DNA from: Syncephalis fuscata
Lineage: Eukaryota; Zoopagomycota; Zoopagomycetes; Zoopagales; Piptocephalidaceae
DNA: 64,000 bases
Direction: 5' to 3'
Assembly (NCBI GenBank): GCA_025786725.1
Contig: JAHLTZ010000011.1
Coordinates: 248,001-312,000 of the forward strand
Positions 28,679 through 38,890 of this stretch are shown here, in pieces. Made by a program: the position numbers and the translations under genes. The notes under the pieces were generated by a model that did no database searches, was not told the DNA's origin, and worked only from the letters and a program-made list of their open reading frames with translations. Each line of letters opens with the position of its first letter. Within the stretch, counting starts at the first letter, position 1.

Positions 28679-29801
28679 AGTGGATCAGTAAGTTCATGTG
28701 TGGATAGAAAGAAGCAAGAAATACCGCAGATACAAGCTATGCTTATCGGCGGTTACAAATAAAGAATAAGCAATATCTTGTACAAATAGAATATAGGTGT
28801 AGTAGATGTTGAATTCAAAGCAATAGAACAAGTAACTAAAAGGGTATTAGTAGGATGGTGTCCTTTGTTTTATTATAGTGTTGCTTCTCATTATGGAATA
28901 TTACCCATGTACAGGGACGACAGAGATATTCAGTTAGTTACTGTTTTGTGATATGCGTGGGCAAATAGTTGATATTGCTGCAGTAGCAACATTGTTACAA
29001 GGCCATGCTTTAAACATGATTATGCAAGAGACTAGCCGTGTAATAAGCTATTATTTTACATCTAGGCTAATAGATAGTATTACAGTTGACAAATACAAAA
29101 TAAAGCTTATTTTTACGTTATGGCCTATTCATCACTAGACTTGTCCTACATATATCGTGTCTTTGGTTTGTGCTATTTAATTTACTTTTTATTTATATTA
29201 AAAGAGAATAACAGTTTTGTATAGGGAAAGGCTAGGCGATTACAAAATGATATATAATATAATGGATATACAATGTTGAAGCTGCAGTGTTTATAACGTA
29301 ATAACTAGACCGAGTGAAGTATGTTGGAATATAAAAAACTAGAATATATCTAGTATATCATAAAATAGTATATAGTAATATGAGATAAAATGAGAATAAT
29401 TTATATAAATAGATCATATAAATACTGGATAATAAATGGCTATTAATGTATTTAATAACATTAGTATAAACATATTTAAATTAAATATCGATAATAATAC
29501 AAAATAATATTGTAATACAAAATAAGTGATTAAATAAAGTATTGTAGCAATGTACGTTTTATCTCTCCGTAAATTGCTTCTCTTCTAGGCTGAAATCTAC
29601 TTTAATCTCCCAGGGCAGCAAATCATTTTACGCAATCAATTGTAATAAATTAAATAGCTTAAATTGCGTTTAAATAATCATTTACAATAAGCATTAATGT
29701 AATATAATAACATTATCATTTTCATAAAATAGAATTAAATGTAACAGAACATTGTATCGATAGCTGCTATTTTAAGCATTTAAGTAAATAATGTAACATA
29801 C
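28679..29801. other. Intergenic region, AT-rich, with a dispersed repeat
   Basis: No gene is seen. About 29205-29440 is copy B of the repeat also found at 20390-20640. The last about 100 bp lead up to the retroelement insertion point and resemble the sequence before the repeat copy at 40.7 kb. Confidence 0.5.
29205..29440. repeat. Dispersed repeat, copy B
   Basis: Diverged direct copy of about 20390-20640, same order of shared short blocks. Class unknown. Confidence 0.5.
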
Positions 29802-30466
29802 TGTTACTATTCCACTAAGAGTAGAATAATAAACGGATTACTAATATTATGCTTGGTCTTGAGTGACCTATAATGTTAGTAATTAGTGTTATATAAGACT
29901 TACTTAATTGTTTTTATTAATAAAGATTATCAACCTTTAATTAATAATTTCTACAGAAGTAGAATAAATGACTAGAATATTGTTAGCTCAGATAGAAAGA
30001 TCAGTTCAGTCTAGCAATCACTGCAAGACTGAAATGATCAAAAGGTTCAAAATTCAAATAAAATAAAAAAAGAATTTAAACCAAGATAAGATAATGTTTA
30101 TTAAGATTAAGAAACATAGTTGCCATTTTATAGCAAATGGTCTTGAATACTGTGAAGGAAGAACTTGAACGGCTTGTCTGTTCAATTTCTTCTTCGAGCG
30201 ATATGGGGCCAGTGTTACTTTAATAAGTAATATGGGGCCGTGGATCGCAAATGTTTATAGGCGCTGTGTTTCCTGCTACGAGTTAGAAGCAATTATAATA
30301 GTATGATCGTCGTATCTTGGCTGAAAGTACGACTATCTTTGTAAGGACCCTGACGATTACCAGAAATGGGAACAATCACGTGATGTAATTATTGCTAATT
30401 AAGTTATTTACCACATTTAGTAAATAACGCAATTTACACCATAGTTATACAGGTAAATTAGTAACA
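29802..30466 (-). repeat. 3' LTR of the gag-only element
   Basis: 665 bp, matches 31872-32536 base for base in my reading. In the sense (minus) direction its first nine bases still encode the end of gag (Cys-Tyr-stop). Confidence 0.92.
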
Positions 30467-31789
30467 TTCCCCTGCACCACACGAAAATGCGTCCTCGCAT
30501 TGTCCATAACACAAAGAATGTTTTAAGTTGGACAAAGGTAATTCTTCGTATGGTTTAGCGCTTCCTTTACCTCTGTTATCCAACATAAAGATGCCATAAT
30601 TGTAGTTGTCGAAAGCTGACAATAATGGCAAGTTATTCGAATGCAATATATAATTTATATTTATATTCTCGGCATTGCGTTTAAGCCGAACCAATTTAGT
30701 AGCATTCAATTTTATCTCATCGAACTTGTCTACATTGTTGTTTACTAGCTCGATGTAGTTGTTGCATGATATTACCCTTTGTTGTATTTTATCGACAATT
30801 GTTGAATCAACTTGCAAATCATATGACGTAGTACTTGAATTGATATTACTAGTGCCTTCATATTCAACTATATCTTTTTGTTGCTTAGTATCAATTACTT
30901 TGTCTGAGGCAGTTTGATTCGGCGGACATTTGTTGACAATATGTACTGTCGGCTGACACGCTGTTAACTTTGGTTGTACTTTGTGACGAATTTGGTAAAC
31001 AGACGTATATATCCATTCTCGCATATAAATTGATTTTGCGTAATGGCAATGATACGGCTCGTGATCAATTTGTTCACATGAATAGTCATATGGTAGGCTA
31101 CCATATTCATTAATGTGGTTTAACTCCACTCTTTGAGTGATTTTAACGATTGTATCAAAGCTGTATTGTCGAATTTGATATTCGCGTTCCATAAAATCTA
31201 AATGTCTTAACAATTTTTCCCGTATTACACCAGATAAATTTTGCTTAAATTGATCGATCAGTTCAGCGTCACTAACATTTAGATATAGCGTACAACGTTT
31301 GTGTATTTCGCTTAACCGTTTAGCAAATGTTGTAACACTATCATTCTTTACAAATGTGCAATATCGAAATTGTTCTAGCCAAAGACGTTCTATACTTGGA
31401 GTAATAAACTTTGCGTAGAATTTTCCATAGAATGAATTGGTTGAATAATGACCAAAATCATCGCTTTCTCTCCATGTTTGGATCCAATCTTCTACATCGT
31501 AAAACCACAGCGCTGCATGTCCTTCCAGATACAATGATACTTTCGCTAGTTTTTCGTACTCTAGCCATCCATTCCGTCTAGCACCTTGCTCAAATAGTTC
31601 CAGCCACAGAATTGGATCTTCGTCTTCAATTAAACTGTTGAATAACGGAATGCTACCATCAATTTTTGCGTGGTAGTCCATTGTTTTATGGGGCAGATAA
31701 TAATCATTGTACTTGTATCTTGTATCTGTGGTGTAGCCTGTTGTCCATAATGGAGTTCTTCTTACTCTTGGGTTTTCCGGGCCGTCCAT
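30458..31789 (-). CDS. Gag-like protein of the LTR element (443 aa)
   Basis: The uninterrupted frame starts 82 nt inside the 5' LTR end. Residues about 50-210 match retrotransposon gag capsid architecture: W-L-x-x-F-E-x-x-x, Y-L-E-G-H-A-A-L-W-F, a helix with FYGKFYAKFI and LWLEQFRYCTFV, then VTTFAKRLSEIH. There is no CCHC zinc knuckle; instead the C-terminus has a small cysteine cluster (CYGQCEDAFSCGAGECY). The polypurine tract is coding, and the stop codon TAA lies inside the 3' LTR, an economical overlap. It would package the element RNA if supplied in trans with Pol. The intact reading frame contrasts with the frame breaks in neighbouring host genes. Confidence 0.85.
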   Translation of the reverse strand: MDGPENPRVRRTPLWTTGYTTDTRYKYNDYYLPHKTMDYHAKIDGSIPLFNSLIEDEDPILWLELFEQGARRNGWLEYEKLAKVSLYLEGHAALWFYDVEDWIQTWRESDDFGHYSTNSFYGKFYAKFITPSIERLWLEQFRYCTFVKNDSVTTFAKRLSEIHKRCTLYLNVSDAELIDQFKQNLSGVIREKLLRHLDFMEREYQIRQYSFDTIVKITQRVELNHINEYGSLPYDYSCEQIDHEPYHCHYAKSIYMREWIYTSVYQIRHKVQPKLTACQPTVHIVNKCPPNQTASDKVIDTKQQKDIVEYEGTSNINSSTTSYDLQVDSTIVDKIQQRVISCNNYIELVNNNVDKFDEIKLNATKLVRLKRNAENININYILHSNNLPLLSAFDNYNYGIFMLDNRGKGSAKPYEELPLSNLKHSLCYGQCEDAFSCGAGECY

Positions 31790-31871
31790 AGCATAATGCT
31801 TTATTTATTTGCACAGGAGATCTTTCGGGGCCGGTGGACCTGTTTTACCAGGTCCTGGTGTGCTCGCCAAA

Positions 31872-32536
31872 TGTTACTATTCCACTAAGAGTAGAATAAT
31901 AAACGGATTACTAATATTATGCTTGGTCTTGAGTGACCTATAATGTTAGTAATTAGTGTTATATAAGACTTACTTAATTGTTTTTATTAATAAAGATTAT
32001 CAACCTTTAATTAATAATTTCTACAGAAGTAGAATAAATGACTAGAATATTGTTAGCTCAGATAGAAAGATCAGTTCAGTCTAGCAATCACTGCAAGACT
32101 GAAATGATCAAAAGGTTCAAAATTCAAATAAAATAAAAAAAGAATTTAAACCAAGATAAGATAATGTTTATTAAGATTAAGAAACATAGTTGCCATTTTA
32201 TAGCAAATGGTCTTGAATACTGTGAAGGAAGAACTTGAACGGCTTGTCTGTTCAATTTCTTCTTCGAGCGATATGGGGCCAGTGTTACTTTAATAAGTAA
32301 TATGGGGCCGTGGATCGCAAATGTTTATAGGCGCTGTGTTTCCTGCTACGAGTTAGAAGCAATTATAATAGTATGATCGTCGTATCTTGGCTGAAAGTAC
32401 GACTATCTTTGTAAGGACCCTGACGATTACCAGAAATGGGAACAATCACGTGATGTAATTATTGCTAATTAAGTTATTTACCACATTTAGTAAATAACGC
32501 AATTTACACCATAGTTATACAGGTAAATTAGTAACA
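31872..32536 (-). repeat. 5' LTR of the gag-only element
   Basis: Second copy of the 665-bp LTR, upstream of gag in the minus-strand sense. It should contain the element's promoter. Confidence 0.92.
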
Positions 32537-32540
32537 ATAC

Positions 32541-33130
32541 TATTTGATTTCTTTGGATCATTTGAGGCTGATTATTGTTGTTGGCCATCTGTAGAAAGAT
32601 TGATCGAATATTAATAAAAGTCATTAATCGCGATCCCATATCGTTTCGCAGCTGTTGTTGTTACTGCGTACAGTGTGGTTTCTTTGCGTCTGAATGGTCT
32701 CTTCTAGTTTTTAATCTTCTACTGTTGCATTTGAACAGATTTGCAATGTAAAATACTTGTCTATGATGACAAGAAGGTAGAACGGCTAGCGTTTCTAATG
32801 TTCACCATTTTCTTGAGCATTCTTGCTATCAACTTGGTAGGCGCAGTTTATTTACCGACCATTGATGAAGCAAATGGCCTCCACTATATGCAATAATGAT
32901 AGGTTGAGTGTCTTTACCAGGAAGATCTTGTGGCAACAGTTATAACCAGAATATACGCCATGTTGTTGAGATTACTTGAACAGGTGTTGATGTAAATAAG
33001 AGAAATAAAGCCTAGGGATTGAATAGTGTTTTTATTGATGTTCAAATAGGCATGTTATTTATATTGTTATATTCAGCATTATCGGATAATATAATACTGA
33101 ATAGAAAAATAAAATGGCAATAGAAAAAGA
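32541..33130 (-). pseudogene. Decayed repeat with former coding capacity, copy 1
   Basis: Direct copy of 40722-41310, roughly 80-85% alike. On the minus strand a short stretch still reads like protein (DLPGKDTQPIIIAYSGGHLL), with stops on both sides. The retroelement inserted at its left edge; the other copy shows the empty site. Confidence 0.55.
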
Positions 33131-34200
33131 AAGTGAAATGAATAAATAAAAAATGTGGAGTCAAGGTAAAAATGACATGACCATATAAATATTATGCGCT
33201 CAATCCAATGTTTTGTTTTATTTTAATATATAGCTATACAGCTTTTATTAATGAGCAATAAATAAAATTGATCTGTCTTTCTACTGTTGCAATAATGTAT
33301 AATATCAGCTGTTTACTTTGATAAATAATTAGATTAAGCCTTATAATAGTTGGCTTAGTTGGTGGTCGTGTAAATGTGAGTATATAAGATGTTACAATGT
33401 GATTGTAAATATTTATCCGCACAAACAACCAGAATTATAATTATAGCGACAATAATAAGCTATTTAACTACTAAACGCATTTATTTAATTTCATTTACAT
33501 CTCTCTGTTTTCTGTGTATTATCTTGGTTTAACGTTGCTGCTGTTTTAGCTGCATCAGCAACAGCTAACTTTTGATAAATGTAGTTCAGCTTGGCATAGC
33601 TATAATGATTTGCCATAGGTTAAACCAGTAAGCCTTTGAGATGCCAATTGTTTTTCCATTGGTTTCTGCTTTGGCTTGTTCTCCTATATCCTATCTTGCT
33701 TGCCTTGTCAGAAATGATTTCAGAAATGTAAGCAGCACTTAGGCCTTAGATGTTTACCAATTGATATGCAACCCATTGCTATTATGCATTTGAATTGCTG
33801 ATATTTAATTAGAATGTCTATTGTGTCTAAATAGTGTCTGCATATTGTATTGCGCGTAGTTTAGCCAATGCAATCTAGTTTACAGCTGAAACTGATAAAA
33901 TGACATGTTGGAATGGTCCATTGCTCAAAATGCTGTGATGCATCATCCTACAAATAGTACTCATTGTATAATCAATTTCAGGTAATTTGGATTAGCCGTC
34001 ATTTGAATGATGGCAGTTGCACAGCATGTGGCATAATATGCCTTGATGTGATGTACTTGTGAATTCAAAACAATGATTACCCCATAGCAATGGGCATAGT
34101 GTCGAATGAAATGCACGCATGTACCAATCAATATACTTTATAATCTAAAATTACGGCTGACCTATGTATAGCAATAAAAACTTGTATAAAATACCAGTTT
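33131..34200. other. Intergenic region, no gene seen
   Basis: AT-rich sequence without supported features. From about 34200 onward it begins to resemble sequence upstream of the second microexon locus (from about 50890). Confidence 0.4.
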
Positions 34201-34453
34201 GATACATTAAACTTGTTTTGCATCAGTGCTGAGTGCTATTCTGTATGCAACAGATATTGAGGACCGAATCGGTAGAAATGACAGCAAATACATCGTTATC
34301 GTTTTACAAAGCCAAACAATATACTTGTTTTTACTAAATAGTTAGACTGTGAAACAAAAAACACAGAACGGTGTACATATCTCTATTGTATATGCACTGC
34401 TCATTGGGATTGCTGCGTCATTTGTGTAAATGCTGAGAAGATTGAAGTAAAAC

Positions 34454-34516
34454 CAGGCAGGTTGAAATCAAGGCCGAACAGGTTGAAATCAAGACTGGGC
34501 AGGTTGAAATCAAAGC
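34454..34516 (+). repeat. 21-bp tandem repeat, three copies
   Basis: The block CAGGTTGAAATCAA recurs at 34458, 34479 and 34500, an exact 21-bp period with variable bases between. It lies about 340 bp upstream of the start codon of microexon gene 1 and is not seen at the paralogous locus. Confidence 0.85.
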
Positions 34517-34854
34517 TAAGAAGCATACTATTACATTCCCAATCTATTAATATACACATACACCTTAAATCATTTTTGGGTTTGCTTTATTGGTTCATAT
34601 TGTATATCAATGGTATACCTCGTGTGCTACAGTACACTGGCATCTCACTATAGCTGTAAGTTTAAATAGCTTACAAAATATACACAACCAACTGCAATAT
34701 CATCATTACACTCTACTTCTTGCTAAACACACACTACTCCCCATTTTATACCGACCACTCTCTACTTCTTGTTATACACGCACTACTCTCCACTCTATAC
34801 CAGCCACACTCTACTATCTCTTTTATTTGTTTGTCTTAACAAATCAATATTACC

Positions 34855-37800
34855 ATGAAGCTTTCCATTATCGTCGTTTGCACCATTATCGTGGCTATTG
34901 TGGCCGTTACAACCATAGTGGATGCTAATCCAGTCTTAGTCCGTCGTCTTGGTATGTTGCAATGACAATAAATATATAATATTATTATATTTACTAACAG
35001 CATTTTTAACTAATGACTATATTAGATTGTAAGTAATATTTTATATTCCTTTACTTTTATTTTGAAAAGCTTGTACATTTCTACTACATATAATTGAGAA
35101 TTTGCACTTTTTTTAGTTTCTGCTAAATGTATAGAGTTTTTGAAATTGAATGGGCTGCCACATTTTTGTGTGAAGCCGAGTCCTATCAATCTTACACTGG
35201 GGCCGCTATATTAATTAATGCTCTGCCAAAGCTCTATTTAATATGGCCTTGGATGTATTGCTTGCCTATGACTCTACTGGCTTCGACCTTTGTTACAGGA
35301 CTTCTTTAACAGTTGATGATACCTAATTACTAGCTATTGTTGTTTCACTTCTTCATGACTTTTCTTCTTGTCATACGCGTTTCTTTCACTTCTCAGTGTC
35401 TGCTTCGCATTTGCCCTTCTTCCTACTGATTTTAGTATGAGCTGGCTATCTGGAATCATTATACTTGTTTTTATTGACTATTATTGACTATATAAGTATT
35501 ATTTTTATTATCTTATCTTATTTTCTTTGCTTTTTAAATACTGTTATTGTCTCTGACCGGGCTTTATTGTCTGACCCCATTTACGCTGCGCTGTACCCAT
35601 TACCTTACTTTTTGGACTGTTGATTACAAACGCGCTTATATTTTTTTGCACCTTCCTCTTCAGTTTTGGTTGATTTTTTGTAACTGTTATTCTCACGTCT
35701 TCCATTGCCATATTAATCTCGTCATTGTTTCTGTTTTTTTTGTTCACTTGCCATCTCTACATCTTCCTCTTCTGCTGACATTGCTCGTTCGCCTTCTAAC
35801 AGCATCTACTCTCCCCAATCACTCGTCATCTCCATAATTCCTTTTTTTTAATTGGCGATATTATTATATATTAACTAACCATATACTAATTATATACTGT
35901 GCTGTGTGTGCCAACGAATAAATATCAATAGCTGGTAGGTTGCATTACATATCAATAAATTATACACTAATTATGTATCATGTAATACACTTATCAATAA
36001 CTTAATGTTAGAGCAATGTAAGTTGCATTGTGCATTAATTGATTGCTCACTAATAACATGCTATGCATTATTTTTATCAACAACTTAATGTTAATAGGCA
36101 GTAAGTAATGTTATATATTGATAATTTATAAACTAATTATATACCATGTATTGTGTGTATTAACAACTTAATACCATAGGGGGTAAGTTGTATTGTATAT
36201 TAGCTAACTATACATTAATCTTATACCATGCACTTTGTATATCAATTACTTAATACTAATAGATTGTAAGTTTTATTATATATTAGCTGAGGATTGGCTA
36301 ATTATATAATGTGTTGTGTGTATCAATAACTTAATAATAATAGGCAGTAAGTTGTATTGTATGTTACTGACTTATATATTAATTATATGCCATGCATTAC
36401 GTACATCGATAACTTAATACCATAGAGGGTAAGTTATTGTATATTAATTGAGCATTGGCTAATTATATATTGCGTTGTGTGTATCAATAACTTAATATCA
36501 ATAGCCGGTAAGTTGTATTGTATATAAACTAACTATTCACTGATTATATTTATGTATTGTGTGTATCAACAAATATTAATAGATTGTAGGTAGCACTATA
36601 TATTACCCGGCTATTAGCTAATTATATAATGTGTTGTGTGCATCAATAATTTAATCCTAATAGGCGGTAAGTTGTATTGTATATTAAATAACTATACATT
36701 AATTATGCTATTTACTAATTATATCGATTATTTGATATTAATAGCCCGTAAGTAGTATTGTATATTAAATGAATATACATTAACCATGCTACTTACTAAT
36801 TATACCAATTATTTAATGTTAATAGTCCGTAAGTTATATCGTATATTATTTATTTATTAAAAACGCCTGTGAGCCCCCGCTGCGCATAATTAAAGAATTT
36901 GTGTTGCTTCCCACTATATTTGGACTTTTCCAAACTTTTAATGGGTGGACTGCCACGTTTTTGCGCAAAATCCGGTTCATATAGATTTCACACGGGGCCA
37001 TCTTTTTTTAAATGGTGCTACACAGCACTATTTCCTTGAATTTGATCCCAATTGTTTTTTTCCTCGACTACTCTAGCCAAGGTTTTGTTTCTAGACCTAC
37101 TTATTGGGTTCTGGTTTGCAATTTGTTAACTAGAGAAAACTGGGGGGGGGGATTTTCCACTTAAGGATTGATTCAAACTGAGATTTAAACCCGGAGCCTT
37201 CAGCTCGGGAGACGCTATCTTAGCTACTTTGAGCTAGCAACGTCCTCTTGTATTGTATATTAATTGACTAACTATGCTACTTATTGATTGTACCAATTAT
37301 TGAATACTAATAGATTGTAAGTTGTATTGTATATTAACTAGCTATACATTAACTATAATATTTACTAATTATACTAATTATTTAATATTAATAGATCGTA
37401 AGTTACATTATATGTCAACTTAATATACATTAACTATACTATTTACTGATAATACTGATAATTTAATATTGATAGGCGGTAAGTTGTATTGTATATTAAC
37501 TAACTATATATTAACTATGCTATTTACTGATAATACCAATATTCAATATTAATAGGAAGTAAGTTACATTATATGTCAACTGAATATACATTAACTATAC
37601 TATTTACTGATAATACTAATTATTTAATATTAATAGGTGGTAAGTTGTATTGTATATTAACTAAATATATATTAACTATGTTATTTAATAACCGTATCAA
37701 TTGTTTAATATTGATAGTTGGTAAGTTGTATTGTATATTAATTGACTATATATTAACTATGCTATTTGTCGATTGTGCCAATTATTTAATATTAATAGGA

Positions 37801-38674
37801 CGTAAGTGATATTGCATATTAATTGGCTATACATTAATTATAATATTTATTGATTGTACCAACTATTTAACATAATAGAATGTAAGTTGTATTGCATACT
37901 AATTGAATATGCATTAACTGTCCTATTTACTAACTGTATCAATTATTTAATACAATAGGCAGTAAGTTGTATTGCATATTGCTGACTATGCACTAATCCC
38001 ATGCTATTTACTATGTGTATCAATAATTTAATATTAATAGGGGGTAGGTGATATTGTATATTAGCTGGTTATTCACTAATTATATACCATGGATTGCGTA
38101 TCAACAACTTAATATAGCAAATTGTAAGCTATATTTTATATTAATTAATTACTTAATAATCACATACTATTTGTTATTTATATCAACATTTTAATATTAA
38201 TAGTGTGTAAGTAGTATTATACGGCGACTGATTATGCATTAATCACATGCTATGTACGGTATGCATCAACAACTTAATATAATAGGCAGTAAGTTATGTT
38301 GCGTATCGATTGAATATACATTAACTATATACCATATATTATGTATATCAACGAATTAATATTAATAGAGCGTAAGTTGTACTGTGTATTAATTGCTTAT
38401 GCACTAATTATATACTATGTATTGTATTCATCAACAACTCAAAATTAGAGTATTGTAAGTTGTATCGTATATTAATTGATTACTCACTAATTGCATGTTA
38501 TGCACCATGTGTATCAACAACCTAATATTGATAGGCGGTAAGTAGCATTGTATATTGATGGCTTATACATTAATTATGGCATATAATATCTTTATTTGTA
38601 AATACAGTATAATCGATGGCTTCAAGACATTAGCATTGGTGGTGCAATCGAACCACTATTCCAATACACTTTAG
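34855..38674 (+). CDS. Secreted cysteine-rich peptide gene built from single-codon microexons, paralog 1
   Basis: Exon 1 (34855-34951) encodes a signal peptide (MKLSIIVVCTIIVAIVAVTT, then IVDA) and NPVLVRRL, with a dibasic RR that fits Kex2 processing; it ends in phase 1. A 3-nt exon ATT lies at 35026. After a long intron holding a degraded element, 28 microexons run from 35932 to 38537. All are 3 nt except three of 6 nt (36012, 38118, 38449), each between a TAATAG-like acceptor and GTAAGT/GTAGGT/GTAAGC. Read in phase 1 they encode 32 residues without a stop. Six are cysteines, spaced C-x2-C-x3-C-x10-C-x4-C-x3-C. The terminal exon is placed at 38634 (stop 38674); an alternative acceptor at 38608 would stop at 38612. 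A SINE sits in one intron. Splicing is predicted, not observed. Confidence 0.68.
35100..35870 (-). mobile_element. Degraded insertion in an intron of microexon gene 1
   Basis: About 35130-35290 is a diverged copy of the body of the SINE at 36849-37247 (shared blocks GGGCTGCCACATTTTTGTG versus GGACTGCCACGTTTTTGCG, and CACTGGGGCC versus CACGGGGCCA). The following 35300-35870 is T-rich on the plus strand. On the minus strand it reads as short Lys/Arg/Gln/Glu-rich stretches (QPKLKRKVQKNISAFVINSP), which could be the start of a retroposon ORF1. The boundaries are unclear. Confidence 0.45.
35932..38537 (+). repeat. Array of about 81-bp intron-microexon units, locus 1
   Basis: Microexon starts: 35932, 36012, 36098, 36180, 36263, 36344, 36426, 36505, 36583, 36664, 36745, 36826, then (after the SINE) 37314, 37395, 37476, 37556, 37637, 37718, 37799, 37879, 37959, 38041, 38118, 38204, 38286, 38369, 38449, 38535. 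Spacing is 77-86 bp. The intron ends are strongly conserved (TTAATATTAATAG; GTAAGTTGTATTGTATATTA) and most introns carry a CTAAT/CTAAC branch-like motif. The 3-nt exons vary (for example CTG, GCA, GGG, ATT, CCG, TCC, GTG, GAC). Confidence 0.85.
36849..37247 (-). mobile_element. tRNA-derived SINE inserted in the microexon array
   Basis: The minus-strand head (about 37247-37180) looks like a tRNA: A-box-like TAGCTCAAAGTAG and B-box-like GGGTTTAAATCTC. The tail on the minus strand ends in AATAAATAAATAA repeats. It is flanked by a 15-bp target duplication with two mismatches (36834-36848 and 37248-37262). Removing the element and one target copy restores a normal-length array intron between the exons at 36826 and 37314. 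The flanking bases are array sequence, so the insertion postdates the array. A G run of about ten occurs at 37142-37151. Confidence 0.78.
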
Positions 38675-38890
38675 GTATATATTTGGTGAAAATCAAGATT
38701 ATTTGACAATTACGCCGTCCAGTCTATTTATATATCAAGTTTTGGCCAATGCTCCGGTTTATCCAGTCTTTAACCAATGGAATCATTATTTTATCAACAA
38801 GATTGCAATCAGTTGTTTCTATTCAACTGTGCATGCTTATAGTAATAAACTTATGGCTTCATCTTAAATATATACAATCAAATTGCTAAA
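38608..38890 (+). other. Terminal exon / 3' UTR conserved with the second microexon locus
   Basis: About 70% similar to 54150-54395. One frame in each reads alike (for example AIEPLFQYTLGIYL versus VIELLVQYNLGIYL, and NQWNHYFINKI versus NQWHHYIINKI), but it is not the frame delivered by phase-1 microexons. It may be 3' UTR, or an alternative coding end reached by a phase change. Confidence 0.5.

Larger units (their letters stand above)
29802..32536 (-). mobile_element. Non-autonomous LTR retrotransposon carrying only gag
   Basis: Two 665-bp direct repeats (29802-30466 and 31872-32536) look identical by eye and start and end with TGTTAC/GTAACA. They flank a 1,405-bp internal region. A 4-bp target duplication, ATAC, sits at 29798-29801 and 32537-32540. 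In the minus-strand sense the 5' LTR is 31872-32536. Two bases beyond it is a candidate primer-binding site (TGGCGAGCACACC, plus-strand 31857-31869) that would pair with a tRNA ending in G-CCA. A polypurine tract (GCAGGGGAA, 30467-30475) abuts the 3' LTR. Only one gene is present, gag; there is no protease, reverse transcriptase, RNase H or integrase, so it must depend on another element. The intact frame and matching LTRs point to a very recent insertion. Confidence 0.92.

Noticed and set aside
37180-37247. A functional tRNA gene
   Set aside because: A- and B-box-like motifs exist, but the cloverleaf is imperfect and the sequence is continuous with a 400-bp body and tail flanked by a target duplication, so it is a SINE head.
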